From CBDCVD01 sp965224015 (GTDB taxonomy: Bacteria > Pseudomonadota > Alphaproteobacteria > Rhizobiales > CBDCVD01): a DNA stretch of 64,000 bases. Positions 1 through 9,332 of this stretch are shown in pieces (the first letter of the stretch is position 1; the number at the start of each line of letters is the position of its first letter). The stretch covers positions 1,054,001 through 1,118,000 of the forward strand of contig OZ245032.1 of NCBI GenBank assembly GCA_965224015.1. Reading direction: 5' to 3'. The notes beneath the pieces are model-generated. The model did no database searches. It was not told the origin of the DNA and saw only the letters and a program-made list of their open reading frames with translations. The translations under genes were made by a program, and so were the position numbers.

Positions 1-363
1 CATGGTACGCCTTCGCATCCCGCCGCGCTTTGCGAGCACATCTGCATCCGCGACGCCAACAACCCCGACCCAAATCGTTGGCCGTTCCAGATCGAGGGGC
101 AGACCGTGCAGGTGCCGGTATCCGGCCCGTTCCTCGCAAACAGCCCTCCCGCCTGCCTCGTTCCAACCCGTGCGGGACGAGGGATATTCATCTGCCCCGA
201 TGTATTCCTCAGGGATGACCTGGAAGCCGGGACGCTGGTCGAGCTGTTGTCCGCGTTTCATTCTCGCACGCTGCCGATCCAAAGCGTGCAACTGCCGTCT
301 GCATTTCGCAAGCCACGTGTGAAAGCCTTCGTGGCGTTTATGAAGCGCGAAATCAGCGCGTAA
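1..363 (+). CDS. LysR-family transcriptional regulator, C-terminal part (cut by window edge)
   Basis: The frame is open from base 1 to a stop at 361-363 and gives about 120 residues. The end of the reading (LVELLSAF, then a run of small and aromatic residues, then VKAFVAFMKREIS) is the usual end of a LysR substrate-binding domain, where the last helix packs against the periplasmic-binding-protein-like fold. The DNA-binding half lies outside the window, so neither target nor inducer can be named. It converges on the CDGSH gene, leaving a 16-base gap that contains an AGCTTAAGCT palindrome. The family call rests on C-terminal style only. Confidence 0.7.
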   Translation, partial: HGTPSHPAALCEHICIRDANNPDPNRWPFQIEGQTVQVPVSGPFLANSPPACLVPTRAGRGIFICPDVFLRDDLEAGTLVELLSAFHSRTLPIQSVQLPSAFRKPRVKAFVAFMKREISA

Positions 364-379
364 GGCTTAAAGCTTAAGC

Positions 380-1009
380 TTAGTCTTGCCAACCCTTATC
401 GTGATGTGTTCCGTCGCAATAGGGCTTGTTTGCGGAAAGGCCGCAGCGGCACAGAACGTATTTGCGTTGGCTTGATCCCTCAAACGCAACGGCACCATCA
501 AGATGGACATTGCGAACCCGGTAAGGTCCGTTCTTCTCAATGGTGATCTCACAGTCATCCGCCTCGATCTGCCTCGGCTCCTCGCCGGGCTTTGCCAAGC
601 GCAAGGCCCCCGATGGACAAGCAGCCACAACAGCCTCGATGTCTTCAACCGACCCCTCATCGGGGTTGATCCAGGGACGCCGTGAGGGATCAAACACGGC
701 CTTTAGGCGGGTGCCGCACTCGCCCGCATGAGAGCACAAAAGCTTGTTGTAATAGACCGTTACGTCGGCACCCTGATAGGAATAGACCCGATCGCGGGAG
801 CGGGTGTCGACGCGGGCGCTGGAGAAACCGGCCTCAGCGTGTGAGCCGTCACAAAACGGCTTGTTGCTGGAAGCGCCACATCGACACAAAGCCATGACGG
901 GTTTGACCGCGACAGCGTTGCCGTCCGCATCATTCAGGCTTGCCAGGTTCCTGACCACCAACGGCCCGTTTTCACGCTCTTCAATAAAGGGTTTATCAGC
1001 GTCATTCAT
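380..1009 (-). CDS. Double-CDGSH iron-sulfur protein with a central divergent ferredoxin domain
   Basis: A 209-residue protein with three modules. The first CDGSH motif (CRCGASSNKPFCDGSH) lies at about residues 40-55. A Fer4_19-like middle part has cysteines in CSHAGECG and ACPSGAL. A second CDGSH-like motif (CRCGLSANKPYCDGTH) lies near the C-terminus. The CDGSH motif binds a [2Fe-2S] cluster through three Cys and one His; the middle domain of this family is expected to hold another cluster. I chose the start at 1009 because GAGGA lies 8-9 bases upstream; the ATG at 1018 has the same GAGGA directly against it. It is the last gene of a leftward block behind the polyamine-type ABC genes, about 47 bases downstream, so cotranscription is likely. 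The partner is unknown. Confidence 0.88.
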   Translation of the reverse strand: MNDADKPFIEERENGPLVVRNLASLNDADGNAVAVKPVMALCRCGASSNKPFCDGSHAEAGFSSARVDTRSRDRVYSYQGADVTVYYNKLLCSHAGECGTRLKAVFDPSRRPWINPDEGSVEDIEAVVAACPSGALRLAKPGEEPRQIEADDCEITIEKNGPYRVRNVHLDGAVAFEGSSQRKYVLCRCGLSANKPYCDGTHHDKGWQD

Positions 1010-1056
1010 GGATTTCATCCTCGTATTATGTGACGGCCTCTTAATCAAGAGGTTAG

Positions 1057-1911
1057 CTAAGTTGCGAGGCCTCGCAAGCGCTCCGAACGCCGCCGCAACA
1101 GCTCAAGCGAAAGCAACAACAGAATAGAAATCACAATCAACAGGGTCGCCACCGCAAGGATAGTCGGGTTGATCTGCTCACGCAATCCCGAAAACATTTG
1201 CCGCGGGATTGTGCGCTGGCCAGGACCTGACAAAAACAGGACCAGGACGACTTCATCAAAGGAGGTCACAAAGGCAAACAGCGCCCCGGAGATGACGCCG
1301 GGGCGGATCAATGGGACGGTAATATCGAAAAACGCCTTTACCGGTGAGGCCCCCATACTCAGTCCTGCGTGATAAAGCGAATTGTCGAAACCAGCCAGCG
1401 TCGCGGTGACGGAAATAATGACAAACGGAATGCCCAAGGCCGCATGGGCGATAATCAGGCCAGGATAGGTGGCAACAAGGCCATACGTCGAATAAAAGAA
1501 AAACATGCCTGCGGCGATGATAATGAGCGGCACGATCATCGGTGAGAGCATCAGCGCCATGATCATATGACGATAGGGCATATAGCGGCTGTTCATACCC
1601 ACCGCCGCAATCGTACCCAGAGTGGTGGCCAGAATGGTCGCAAAAATGCCGATGATAAAACTGTTCTGAATGGCCAAAATCCAGTTCGGATTGTCAATAA
1701 TTTCCCTGTACCAGCGCAAGGAATAGGCGTCTGGATTGAGGGCAAGCATTTTCGTGGTAAAGGAAAAATATGGCTCCGCGTTGAACGACAGCGGTATCAT
1801 AATCAAGATCGGCAGGATAAGGAAAAACAGGACGCCAATGGCAAAGCTCGACAGCGCATAGGAGCCGAATTTATGCCAGAAGGTAAAATAGGCCGGCCAG
1901 GTACGTTTCAT
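1057..1911 (-). CDS. potC: ABC transporter permease, PotC type
   Basis: A 284-residue inner-membrane permease with about six membrane segments. The cytoplasmic coupling loop, a permease EAA-type motif, reads AGLSMGASPVKAFFDITVPLIRP. It has the size and organisation of PotC/PotI, the second permease of spermidine/putrescine importers. The start at 1911 is preceded by GGATAAGG and lies 4 bases after the stop of the PotB-type gene, which implies translational coupling; a longer in-frame start at 1956 would lie inside that gene. The substrate is inferred from the gene set (potA, binding protein, potB, potC) and could be another cationic compound. Confidence 0.9.
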   Translation of the reverse strand: MKRTWPAYFTFWHKFGSYALSSFAIGVLFFLILPILIMIPLSFNAEPYFSFTTKMLALNPDAYSLRWYREIIDNPNWILAIQNSFIIGIFATILATTLGTIAAVGMNSRYMPYRHMIMALMLSPMIVPLIIIAAGMFFFYSTYGLVATYPGLIIAHAALGIPFVIISVTATLAGFDNSLYHAGLSMGASPVKAFFDITVPLIRPGVISGALFAFVTSFDEVVLVLFLSGPGQRTIPRQMFSGLREQINPTILAVATLLIVISILLLLSLELLRRRSERLRGLAT

Positions 1912-1915
1912 TGCC

Positions 1916-3187
1916 TTATCCAAGCTTGATGTTGTCAGCGCCAACCAACCGGTCATAAAGCCAGTAAAGCGCCAAAATCAAAATCAGCAGCAGTGATCCC
2001 AACGCCGCCGCCAGTTCCCAGTTATTCGACTGCTGCATATGAAATGCGATGATGTTGGAAATCATCTGTCCGTCAGTACCGCCAACCAGCGCCGGGGTGA
2101 TGTAATATCCCACGGAAATGATGAAAACCAGCAGAGCCCCCGCCGACAAACCAGGCATGGTGTTGGGCAAGTAGACCGAATAAAACGCCCGCAGAGGCTT
2201 GGCCCCCATGGACATGGCGGCGCGCATATAGCTGGGGTCGACCCCCTTCATGACCGCGTAAAGCGGCAGGATCATAAACGGCAGGAGAATATGCGTCATG
2301 GCAAGAATGGTGGAAAATTCCGTATACAACAACTCTAAAGGTTCGGAAATAATACCCGTCGCCATAAGCGTCGAGTTGGCCACCCCGTTTGTTTGCAACA
2401 AAGCAATCCACGCCGTTGTGCGCACAAGCAGCGATGTCCAGAATGGCAGGAGGACAAAAATGATCAACAGATTGGCCCGTTTCGGTGACTGTTGTGCCAG
2501 ATAAAACGATAGCGGATAGCCCAGAACAATGGTGAGGATCGTAATGATCAGCGCCATCTTGAGGGTTTTTGTGTAAAGCTGAACGTAGATGCGCGCCGAT
2601 TTACGTATCTGAATGCCCCCATCGGGGCCCGTTTCCAGGTCGAGGGCGGTCAGAAAATTGCGCGATTTGTAAACACGTCCCGCGTCTTTGATCGCTTGCC
2701 AGAAATCCGGCGACTGCCAGTTCTTATGTGCATTCGTGAGCGCCGCAGCTTGCTCGGCAACGGACGTATCGTCGGCCAGGCGGGCCATTTGCCGGGCCGA
2801 ACGCTTGATAGCGCTTGACGCCCCCGGCCTGGTACGATTGATTTCTTCTGCAAACCGCCCGATCGATCGATCCCGCGACATACGCGCCAGATCGCTCACC
2901 ATCTGCGCCATTGTCTCCTGTGTGGGCACGCCCTGGCCATTCCAGTTCTCCAGCGTTTTGAGGGTGTCGGGTATAAGGCTGGAGACTGTTGGTGAATAAA
3001 CCGATTGGTACAACATGGTCGCAATGGGCGCCACGAAGGCAAATGCCAAGAAGGCCAAAAGCGGCAAAACGAGGAAAAAGGCGCGGATCTTCTGCCGCCG
3101 CACCTCGCGGCGTGAGTGACGAATTTCCTCTGCGCTCAACGCTGCATGCAATGTGTTGTCAGTGCTGGTCGCTGCTGTGGCCGTCAT
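1916..3187 (-). CDS. potB: ABC transporter permease, PotB type, with a long periplasmic insertion
   Basis: A 423-residue permease. TM1 (LVLPLLAFLAFAFVAPIATM) is followed by an unusually long soluble stretch of about 140 residues before the next membrane segments, then five more segments with a coupling loop around AAMSMGAKPLRAFYSVYLP. PotB/PotH proteins are usually near 280-320 residues, so the excess is mainly this predicted periplasmic loop, rich in Arg, Ala and Asp and probably helical. The ATG at 3187 has GGATAA upstream; the in-frame extension to 3262 looks like intergenic sequence. It lies between the binding protein and PotC genes on the same strand. Confidence 0.9.
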   Translation of the reverse strand: MTATAATSTDNTLHAALSAEEIRHSRREVRRQKIRAFFLVLPLLAFLAFAFVAPIATMLYQSVYSPTVSSLIPDTLKTLENWNGQGVPTQETMAQMVSDLARMSRDRSIGRFAEEINRTRPGASSAIKRSARQMARLADDTSVAEQAAALTNAHKNWQSPDFWQAIKDAGRVYKSRNFLTALDLETGPDGGIQIRKSARIYVQLYTKTLKMALIITILTIVLGYPLSFYLAQQSPKRANLLIIFVLLPFWTSLLVRTTAWIALLQTNGVANSTLMATGIISEPLELLYTEFSTILAMTHILLPFMILPLYAVMKGVDPSYMRAAMSMGAKPLRAFYSVYLPNTMPGLSAGALLVFIISVGYYITPALVGGTDGQMISNIIAFHMQQSNNWELAAALGSLLLILILALYWLYDRLVGADNIKLG

Positions 3188-3283
3188 CGTCTTATCCGTC
3201 GGATTATCTAGCAGAAACAAAAGGGTCCATTCAGCGAACGGCTCGCAGGAGCCGCTCGCCATATTGCGAATAGTATAGCACTA

Positions 3284-4342
3284 TTATTTGAGGAGCCACT
3301 CGTTGAACTTTTCACCGAGCGATTCGCCAAAGTCGGCCCAGAATACGCCATCAGCTTTAACGCCCTCGTCCAGATGGGCGGTCGGCAGATTGGGCAGATC
3401 AGCAGGGTTGACCAGCGCGTTGGAAGACCGGCGCGTTGGGCCGTAGGCCACATCCGGCATGCCGGAAAGCGGTACCGTGCCGGTGGCAAAGGCAATGAAG
3501 TCCAAAGCAAGGTCTTTTTTCTTTGATCCCTTCATCACCGCCCAGACATCGAGATCGTAGATATGGGAGTCCCAGACGATCTCAAACGGCTTGCCGTCTT
3601 TTTTGATGGCATCGAAAATGCGGCCATTGGCGGATTGGGCCAGGGTCGCGCCGCCATCATTAAGCAACTGTGGCACCTGGCTCCAGCTGTCGTACCAGAC
3701 AATATCTTCCTTGATGGTATCAAGCTTGGCGAAGGCACGCGCCTGGCCCTCATCGGTTGCCAGCACTTCATAGACTTTGTCCGGCGCCACCCCATCCGCC
3801 AACAGGGCCCATTCCAGATTGACCTGCGGACGCTTGCGCAGAGCCCGTTTGCCCGGAATTTTCTTGAGATCGAAGAAATCGTTAATGGTTTCGGGCTTGG
3901 TGTCACCGATGGTGTCGCTGTTATAGGCGAACACGATGGACCAAACGATGTTACCGACGCCACAAGGATTGGCAAGGGCTGAGGGGATAAAATCGTCCTT
4001 GGCCGGGGTCCCGTTATCTCCAGGCAGGAGAATACTATGTGGAATTTCCTCAAGCAACCCCTCAGAACACGCACGCTCAAGATCAATAACCTCGATATCG
4101 ACCACGTCCCAAATGATGTTGTTCGCGGTGACTTGCGCCTTCATCTCTGCGATGCCACCGGAATAGTCTTCAAACAACAGATTATTTCCGGTTTTTTTCA
4201 TATAGGGATCGAGCATGTGTTTCTTTTGGGCAGCTCCATAGGCGCCTCCGAACGAAACAACGGTCAGGTCCTCAGCAAATGCCGGTGTTGTCAGCGCAAC
4301 CGCGCCGCCCAGCAAGGCTGTCATTACATATTTAAACTTCAT
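3284..4342 (-). CDS. potD: Periplasmic polyamine-type binding protein
   Basis: A 352-residue extracellular solute-binding protein of the PotD/PotF family. Residues 1-23 are a Sec signal peptide ending in PAFA. The mature part starts with EDLTVVSFGGAYG, the first strand typical of this family, and later has the DVVDIEVIDLERACSEG segment seen in PotD relatives. The start has GGAG about 6 bases upstream. It lies between the ATPase gene (66 bases upstream) and the permeases, so all four genes form one importer. Polyamines are the best guess for the ligand; related family members bind other compounds. Confidence 0.92.
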   Translation of the reverse strand: MKFKYVMTALLGGAVALTTPAFAEDLTVVSFGGAYGAAQKKHMLDPYMKKTGNNLLFEDYSGGIAEMKAQVTANNIIWDVVDIEVIDLERACSEGLLEEIPHSILLPGDNGTPAKDDFIPSALANPCGVGNIVWSIVFAYNSDTIGDTKPETINDFFDLKKIPGKRALRKRPQVNLEWALLADGVAPDKVYEVLATDEGQARAFAKLDTIKEDIVWYDSWSQVPQLLNDGGATLAQSANGRIFDAIKKDGKPFEIVWDSHIYDLDVWAVMKGSKKKDLALDFIAFATGTVPLSGMPDVAYGPTRRSSNALVNPADLPNLPTAHLDEGVKADGVFWADFGESLGEKFNEWLLK

Positions 4343-4407
4343 CCTAGTCTCCTTTTTTCGGGTACCCTGGTTTAAGTTAAAGGCTCATGGCATGTGCGCT
4401 GACCGGC

Positions 4408-5517
4408 TTACTTAAATGCAGCGCAATCTTTGGAAAGGCAGCAAAGACGTATGACTTCCCCCTCATTAAGACGCGGAGCCGCAATGTCGTTGAGGATTTT
4501 GACGACAATCTCGCTGCCATCCGGCATCTCAAAAAAGTAACGAATATAATCCCCCACATAGAGCCGGTTGGTAAAACGCGCTGAAATCTCGTTGTCGTAG
4601 GCATGTTCGGTGGGAGGTACGAACAGTTTCTCTGGACGTACGGAAACACGACAGGGCGTACCTTTTTCGCCCACATCGGCACGGCGGGCCTTGATCGTGT
4701 CACCGCTGACAAGGGACACGGTTGCTGTGTGTTCGTCGCGCGCAACAACCTCGCCGGCTATGAAATTATTTTCACCGATAAAATCGCCAACAAAGGCGTT
4801 GTCGGCCTGCTCGTAGATGACATCGGGCATATCACACTGCTGAACGACCCCGGCATCAAAAATGGCAATGCGATCGGACATGGTCAGGGCCTCGGTTTGA
4901 TCGTGGGTCACGTAGACGACCGTAAATCCGAGTTTTTTATGCAAACGCATGATTTCGAGTTGCATTTGCTCGCGCAGCTTTTTATCCAGCGCCCCGAGGG
5001 GCTCGTCCATAAGTATAAGTCTGGGCTCGAATATCAGCGCCCGCGCCAGCGCCACCCGCTGCCTTTGTCCCCCGGACAATTGCGCCGGCATGCGATTGCC
5101 GAAATCACTCATTTCAATCAGGCTGAGATAACGATCGACAGTGCCCTTGACCTCCGGAGTCGGCAGCTTTCGGACCTTGAGCGGATAGGCCAGATTTTCC
5201 GCAACCGACATATGGGGAAAAAGCGCATAGCTTTGAAACACCATGCCGATATCGCGCTTGTAGGGGGCCATTCGGGCGATGGACTGCCCCTCAAGCCGAA
5301 TATCGCCGCTTGTCAGGCTCTCAAAACCGGCGAGCATCATCAGCACGGTTGATTTGCCGGACCCGGACGGGCCTAATAGGGTCAAAAACTCACCCTTGTG
5401 AACCGTCAGACTAAAGTCCTTAACAACCAGCGTTTTCTGGTCATAGCTCTTCTGGACTTTTACAAATTCTAAAAAATTGGCGTCGCTTACGCCGTTTACG
5501 TTACTTTGTTGTGGCAT
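4408..5517 (-). CDS. potA: ABC transporter ATPase, PotA type
   Basis: A 369-residue ATPase. Walker A (GPSGSGKST) is at residues 49-57, the signature LSGGQRQRV at about 145, Walker B ends in LILMDEP, and the H-loop reads VYVTHDQTEAL. A C-terminal TOBE-like region of about 110 residues (SVRPEKLFV onward) is typical of PotA/CysA/FbpC ATPases, where it can sense substrate or regulators. I chose ATG 5517 because the upstream in-frame stretch to 5586 looks non-coding. It is the first gene of the leftward operon; its promoter should lie in 5518-5620, where a short palindrome sits at 5581-5596. Confidence 0.93.
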   Translation of the reverse strand: MPQQSNVNGVSDANFLEFVKVQKSYDQKTLVVKDFSLTVHKGEFLTLLGPSGSGKSTVLMMLAGFESLTSGDIRLEGQSIARMAPYKRDIGMVFQSYALFPHMSVAENLAYPLKVRKLPTPEVKGTVDRYLSLIEMSDFGNRMPAQLSGGQRQRVALARALIFEPRLILMDEPLGALDKKLREQMQLEIMRLHKKLGFTVVYVTHDQTEALTMSDRIAIFDAGVVQQCDMPDVIYEQADNAFVGDFIGENNFIAGEVVARDEHTATVSLVSGDTIKARRADVGEKGTPCRVSVRPEKLFVPPTEHAYDNEISARFTNRLYVGDYIRYFFEMPDGSEIVVKILNDIAAPRLNEGEVIRLCCLSKDCAAFK

Positions 5518-6148
5518 TAATAACCAATCCCGACCCAATAGCACATTATCTAGATCGCCATGTTGATTTGATAGCGATCGGTGCACTTTTGTGCACGTTT
5601 AGCGAATGCTGGCTAAATTGTTAATAGCGGATACCAAAATTTTTGCACGGCAGGTATTCCGCCAACTCCCGATAGCGGCGCGGCGCGGCTCACAGGCCTG
5701 GAAAGCGCCTGCACACGAAGGGGGGTGATATTACCCTGTTTGATATTACCCCGCTCGACGCCGGAAAAACGCAAGGACACATCTCCCAATTTACCTTGTG
5801 TTTCGCTTTCATCAAGGTTGCGATTATTTTGCGAGGAACAAATCTTGGCGCCGTCTTTAGCGGCGATAGTTTGGCAACGGGTTCTGTTTGGACTTTTGTA
5901 CCGGCTTCCCGAGCGTAAGGTCATCGCCGTCGTACAGTTGCCGTTGACATCTGAACTTACCGGTGCGTGGGTACCCATGGAACTCGCAGCTGGCCATGTA
6001 TGAGCCAGTTCTCCACATAGCATCGTTCGCGCTTCTCCCCAAATTATATCGATCGTTTCCGATCTGAACGGTACCCTGACACCATCATATAGCGCACGAT
6101 GGCTCTCATGAACAGTATTTTTTGTTCTTTGTTAATTTCTATTGTCGT
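5518..6148. other. Intergenic region between potA and the MFS gene (operator-like palindromes near potA)
   Basis: This 630-base stretch has no supported gene. Near potA it holds a GATCGC/GCGATC inverted repeat (5553-5579) and a GTGCAC-TTTT-GTGCAC palindrome (5581-5596), both placed where the leftward potA operon should start. A weak leftward frame around 5613-6023 contains a short stretch vaguely like a Cro-type helix-turn-helix (SGVERG), but it lacks the rest of the domain. It may be a decayed regulator; I do not call it as a gene. Confidence 0.4.
5581..5596. promoter_or_regulatory. Perfect GTGCAC palindrome upstream of potA
   Basis: GTGCAC, four bases, GTGCAC lies 64 bases upstream of the potA start codon. 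The symmetry and the position fit an operator for a dimeric repressor of the polyamine-type operon. No regulator gene is adjacent, so the binding protein cannot be named. Confidence 0.35.
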
Positions 6149-7366
6149 TTACTCGGCGGCAGCGGTGGTCACGGGGCTGTGCAGTATGCTTTCGCGACCA
6201 GGCGCCGGGTGACGGGGAACCAGAAGGGCCAGGATCAAGGACAGGCCCGCCATGGCCGCGCCCAGCAGGAAAACAGCGGCCGGACTGATCAGCCAAATAA
6301 AGCCGAAGGCAACCGGAATTCCCACCGCAGCTATATGATTGATCGTAAACGCGACCCCTGCGGTCGAGGCCATATCGGCGGGGTCGGCGATTTTCTGAAA
6401 GTACGTCTTGATACCGAGTGACAGGGCAAAAAACCCATGATCAATGACATAAAGGGCCGCCGCGATCCACGGGTGGGCAACAAATGCGTAGGCCGTAAAG
6501 ACACCAATCAGCCCCACGTATTCGAAAATGAGCGCCCGACGCTCGCCCACACGCCCGATCCAACTGCCGATGATCGGGGCCAGAATCATATTCAGGCCGC
6601 CATTGAGAAAGTAAAGGGCGGCAATATGATGGACATCGTAGCCAAACCTCTCAACCATCATGAAGCTGGCAAATACAAGGAATATTTGCCGCCGGGCACC
6701 CCCCATAAAGGTGAGAAGGTAATAAAGCCAGTACCGTCGGCGCATGAGAAGTTGCTTATGTTGAGGAACCTTTTGGGGAAACATCGGAAACGCCATCCAG
6801 GCTGCGAGCGCCAGCACCGCCGCCGCCATTCCTGCAATCGCAAATACGCCTGCAAACGACAGGTCAAGCGCCTTCCATACAATAAAGACGAGCGCATAGG
6901 CCAGCAGTTGCGCAGCGCTTGCAATGCCGATCAGTTGCCCCAGACGTTTCGGCGTCTCTGCCTTCTCGAACCATTGTAGTGACAGGGACTGTTTGACAGT
7001 CTCGTAATAGTGAAACCCGATCGACATGATCACTGTCGTGACGTAAATTCCGACAACGGATGGGAACAGGCCGGTGATGGCGACGCCCAGCCCGAGTATG
7101 GATAAAGACAGAATGGCCAGTGTCTGCTCGCGCATCAGCAACAACAAAAAAACCGCAGCGAACGCCATGAACCCCGGCACCTCGCGCAAAGATTGCTGAA
7201 TGCCGATCTCTCGCCCCGAAAAGTCGCCCAACTCAATAACAAAATTGTTCAGCAAAACCATCCATGTGGCAAACGCCAAACTGCTACCCACAGCCAAAAG
7301 TGTAAGTAAAACAAAAGGTGTACGCCAGGACTTTGAACGTATTTTTGCGTATAAGATGTTTGTCAT
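6149..7366 (-). CDS. MFS transporter, substrate unknown
   Basis: A 405-residue major facilitator protein with about 12 hydrophobic segments. The central cytoplasmic loop is at about residues 195-215 (the QHKQLLMRRRYW region). A loop after TM8 (GSWIGRVGERRA) resembles the conserved MFS loop GxLaDrxGRR. I do not recognise a substrate-specific signature. ATG 7366 was preferred over the TTG just before it; no clear ribosome binding site is visible. It stands alone between two intergenic regions and is read away from the ABC ATPase at 7730. Confidence 0.85.
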   Translation of the reverse strand: MTNILYAKIRSKSWRTPFVLLTLLAVGSSLAFATWMVLLNNFVIELGDFSGREIGIQQSLREVPGFMAFAAVFLLLLMREQTLAILSLSILGLGVAITGLFPSVVGIYVTTVIMSIGFHYYETVKQSLSLQWFEKAETPKRLGQLIGIASAAQLLAYALVFIVWKALDLSFAGVFAIAGMAAAVLALAAWMAFPMFPQKVPQHKQLLMRRRYWLYYLLTFMGGARRQIFLVFASFMMVERFGYDVHHIAALYFLNGGLNMILAPIIGSWIGRVGERRALIFEYVGLIGVFTAYAFVAHPWIAAALYVIDHGFFALSLGIKTYFQKIADPADMASTAGVAFTINHIAAVGIPVAFGFIWLISPAAVFLLGAAMAGLSLILALLVPRHPAPGRESILHSPVTTAAAE

Positions 7367-7729
7367 CAAAAAAAGCCATAGCGCCGAACCGACCGCAATT
7401 CAAGCCCCATCACAGTGCCCCTTAAATGATTTCCCGGTTGGCATGTCAATGCTGGAGGGTATCCTTGGCGCGGGCCATGTTTTAATAAAACCCATTCTGT
7501 TTCTCGATTGGCGCTATTGGTTTGTTTGGCTTTTTGCCTTTGACGGCGCGCGGATTGCGGCGTTCGACGCTTTTCATGGCGCTGGTTTCAAGATGGTGGT
7601 AGAGTGGCTTATGGTGAAAAACTGTATGTTCCGGGCCTCTGGCACACGTTGGCAAAGTCGGCCCTATGGATATGAGGGCGAAGGACATTATTAGGGTGAA
7701 GCACATAATTAGGGTGAAGGATATCATTG
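7367..7729. other. Divergent promoter region with a G-type repeat and short tandem repeats
   Basis: This 363-base gap lies between the leftward MFS gene and the rightward ATPase gene. At about 7476-7515 it holds a copy of the dispersed G repeat (core CATTCTGTTTCTCGATTGGC), also seen at 39.7 and 60.2 kb. Just before the ATPase gene, 7687-7720 carries a tandem duplication of the motif ATTAGGGTGAAG, the second copy serving as part of the ribosome binding site. I see no gene here. Confidence 0.5.
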
Positions 7730-8872
7730 ATGATTGATAACCGGCGTCCTGATCGCGACAGCAACGACCAGGCCCTGTCCGGCTCCGGTGACCGCAAGTG
7801 GGGACAAAGGGGCACCGCGGCGGCAACGATCGCTGCACGCTTGAGCCTGGAGGCGATTGACCATGCCTATGGCGATAACGTGTCTTTGCGCGACGTGAGC
7901 CTGGACGTGGAGCCTGGCGAAATTCTCTGTCTGCTGGGGGCCTCGGGATGCGGCAAGACAACGTTGTTGCGCGTTGCTGCGGGGCTAGAGGTGCCAACCC
8001 GGGGACGGGTTCTGATTAATGGACGCTGTGTTTGTGATACCGGCTCAGGCAAATTCATTCCGCCTGAGGAGCGCGGTGTGGGCTTGATGTTTCAGGATTA
8101 CGCCCTGTTTCCCCATTTGACGTTGGTTGACAACGTTCGCTTCGGTTTGGCTGGCTTGCCGCGCGGGCAGGCGGAGCGGGAGGCCCTGAACGCCTTGGAG
8201 CGTGTCGGCTTGCAAACCTATGGCCATCAATATCCTTATGCGCTGTCCGGGGGTGAGCAGCAGCGGGTGGCCCTGGCGCGGGCGATCGCACCCCGGCCTT
8301 CTGTTATTCTGATGGATGAACCGTTTTCCGGGCTTGACCGTTCCCTGCGCCAGAGTGTGCGCGACGAGACACTTGCTGTGCTGCGTGAAACCCGTGCAAC
8401 TTGTATGATTGTTACCCATGATCCTGACGAAGCCATGCGTCTTGGGGATCGGATTGCGTTGATGCGGGGTGGCAGGATCATACAGATGGGTACCGCAGGC
8501 ACGCTTTATCGTAACCCGGTCAACCTGCATGCGGCCCGTTTTTTTGCTGAATTCAATGAGATCGACGGTTTTGTCAAGGCTGGCTACGTGCATACGCCTT
8601 TTGGCGCCTATGCGGCGGCGGGGGTTGCTGACAGTCCGCAAGTCAATGTCGGAATCCGCGTGTGCGGTGTGCAGGTGGCAGATGAGGGCCCGGGTCTTGC
8701 CGGACGGGTCCTCAGTCATCGTTTCCTGGGGGAGGTGTGCTTGCTGGAGATCGCCGTTGAGGGCATCGATCTCCCTATTAAGGCCAAAGTTCAGTGCAAA
8801 CATCATCACGCCGGCGACGATGTCATGGTATCCCTTGATCCGCACGAAATATTGGTATTTGACCACACGTGA
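7730..8872 (+). CDS. ABC transporter ATPase, FbpC/PotA type, without adjacent permease
   Basis: A 380-residue ATPase. Walker A (GASGCGKTT) is at residues 70-78, the Q-loop around MFQDYALFPHL, signature LSGGEQQRV, Walker B ILMDEPFSGLD and H-loop IVTHDPDEAMRLGD. The roughly 130-residue C-terminal extension includes a TOBE-like part. The signature and size fit Fe3+ (FbpC) or molybdate/sulfate-type importers. The first 35 residues are extra and polar. ATG 7730 has AAGGA upstream. No binding protein or permease gene is nearby, so its partners must be encoded elsewhere or it is a relic; the orphan modA at 55 kb has the same problem. Confidence 0.88.
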   Translation: MIDNRRPDRDSNDQALSGSGDRKWGQRGTAAATIAARLSLEAIDHAYGDNVSLRDVSLDVEPGEILCLLGASGCGKTTLLRVAAGLEVPTRGRVLINGRCVCDTGSGKFIPPEERGVGLMFQDYALFPHLTLVDNVRFGLAGLPRGQAEREALNALERVGLQTYGHQYPYALSGGEQQRVALARAIAPRPSVILMDEPFSGLDRSLRQSVRDETLAVLRETRATCMIVTHDPDEAMRLGDRIALMRGGRIIQMGTAGTLYRNPVNLHAARFFAEFNEIDGFVKAGYVHTPFGAYAAAGVADSPQVNVGIRVCGVQVADEGPGLAGRVLSHRFLGEVCLLEIAVEGIDLPIKAKVQCKHHHAGDDVMVSLDPHEILVFDHT

Positions 8873-9332
8873 TCAAAAACGTAAGGTATTGCCCGTGTTT
8901 AGGGAAAGTTTTGATGTTGCCATAAACCCACTTTGAACCCTGTGCGTATATAGTAGGGGGCCTGGTGGCCGTGATTGTGTGGATTTGTCACAATCGGGCA
9001 CGCGGTGCCTATGGCTCTTGGGCGGTTATGGCTTCATCGATAACCTGGGGAGAACGGGGGGGGGCTGGAGAGATATGGGGACAATGTATGGTTGTGCGGC
9101 GTCAGATTAGGGCTTCCCATGACCTTGGCACCGTCAAGACCTTGGCACCTTATGTGGCATATTGCAGGTTTTCTCTACAAGGTGCCGGCTTGGTCAGGAC
9201 TGTCGCCCGTGTCGAACGTGAGCCACGAGAGCAACTGTACAATGAACCATAAAAATGAACTGTAGAGAGCACGGCTGACGCGATAGCAGGGATCAAAGAC
9301 AGGTCCAAAGCCGTATATGGAAAGGCGAAACA
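8873..9332. other. Intergenic leader of the tat operon
   Basis: A 460-base gap before tatA with no convincing gene. A direct repeat of GACCTTGGCACC occurs at about 9121-9149. The tat promoter must lie here, but I cannot point to a strong -35/-10 pair. The usual alphaproteobacterial upstream neighbours of tatA (scpA, scpB) are absent. Confidence 0.4.

Noticed and set aside
4603..5352. 249-residue frame on the plus strand
   Set aside because: It lies wholly antisense to potA, has no ribosome binding site, and its composition is that of a shadow frame of a GC-rich gene.
5613..6023. Possible decayed Cro/PuuR-type regulator upstream of potA
   Set aside because: Only a short stretch (SGVERG) recalls a helix-turn-helix; the rest does not fit and there is no start signal.
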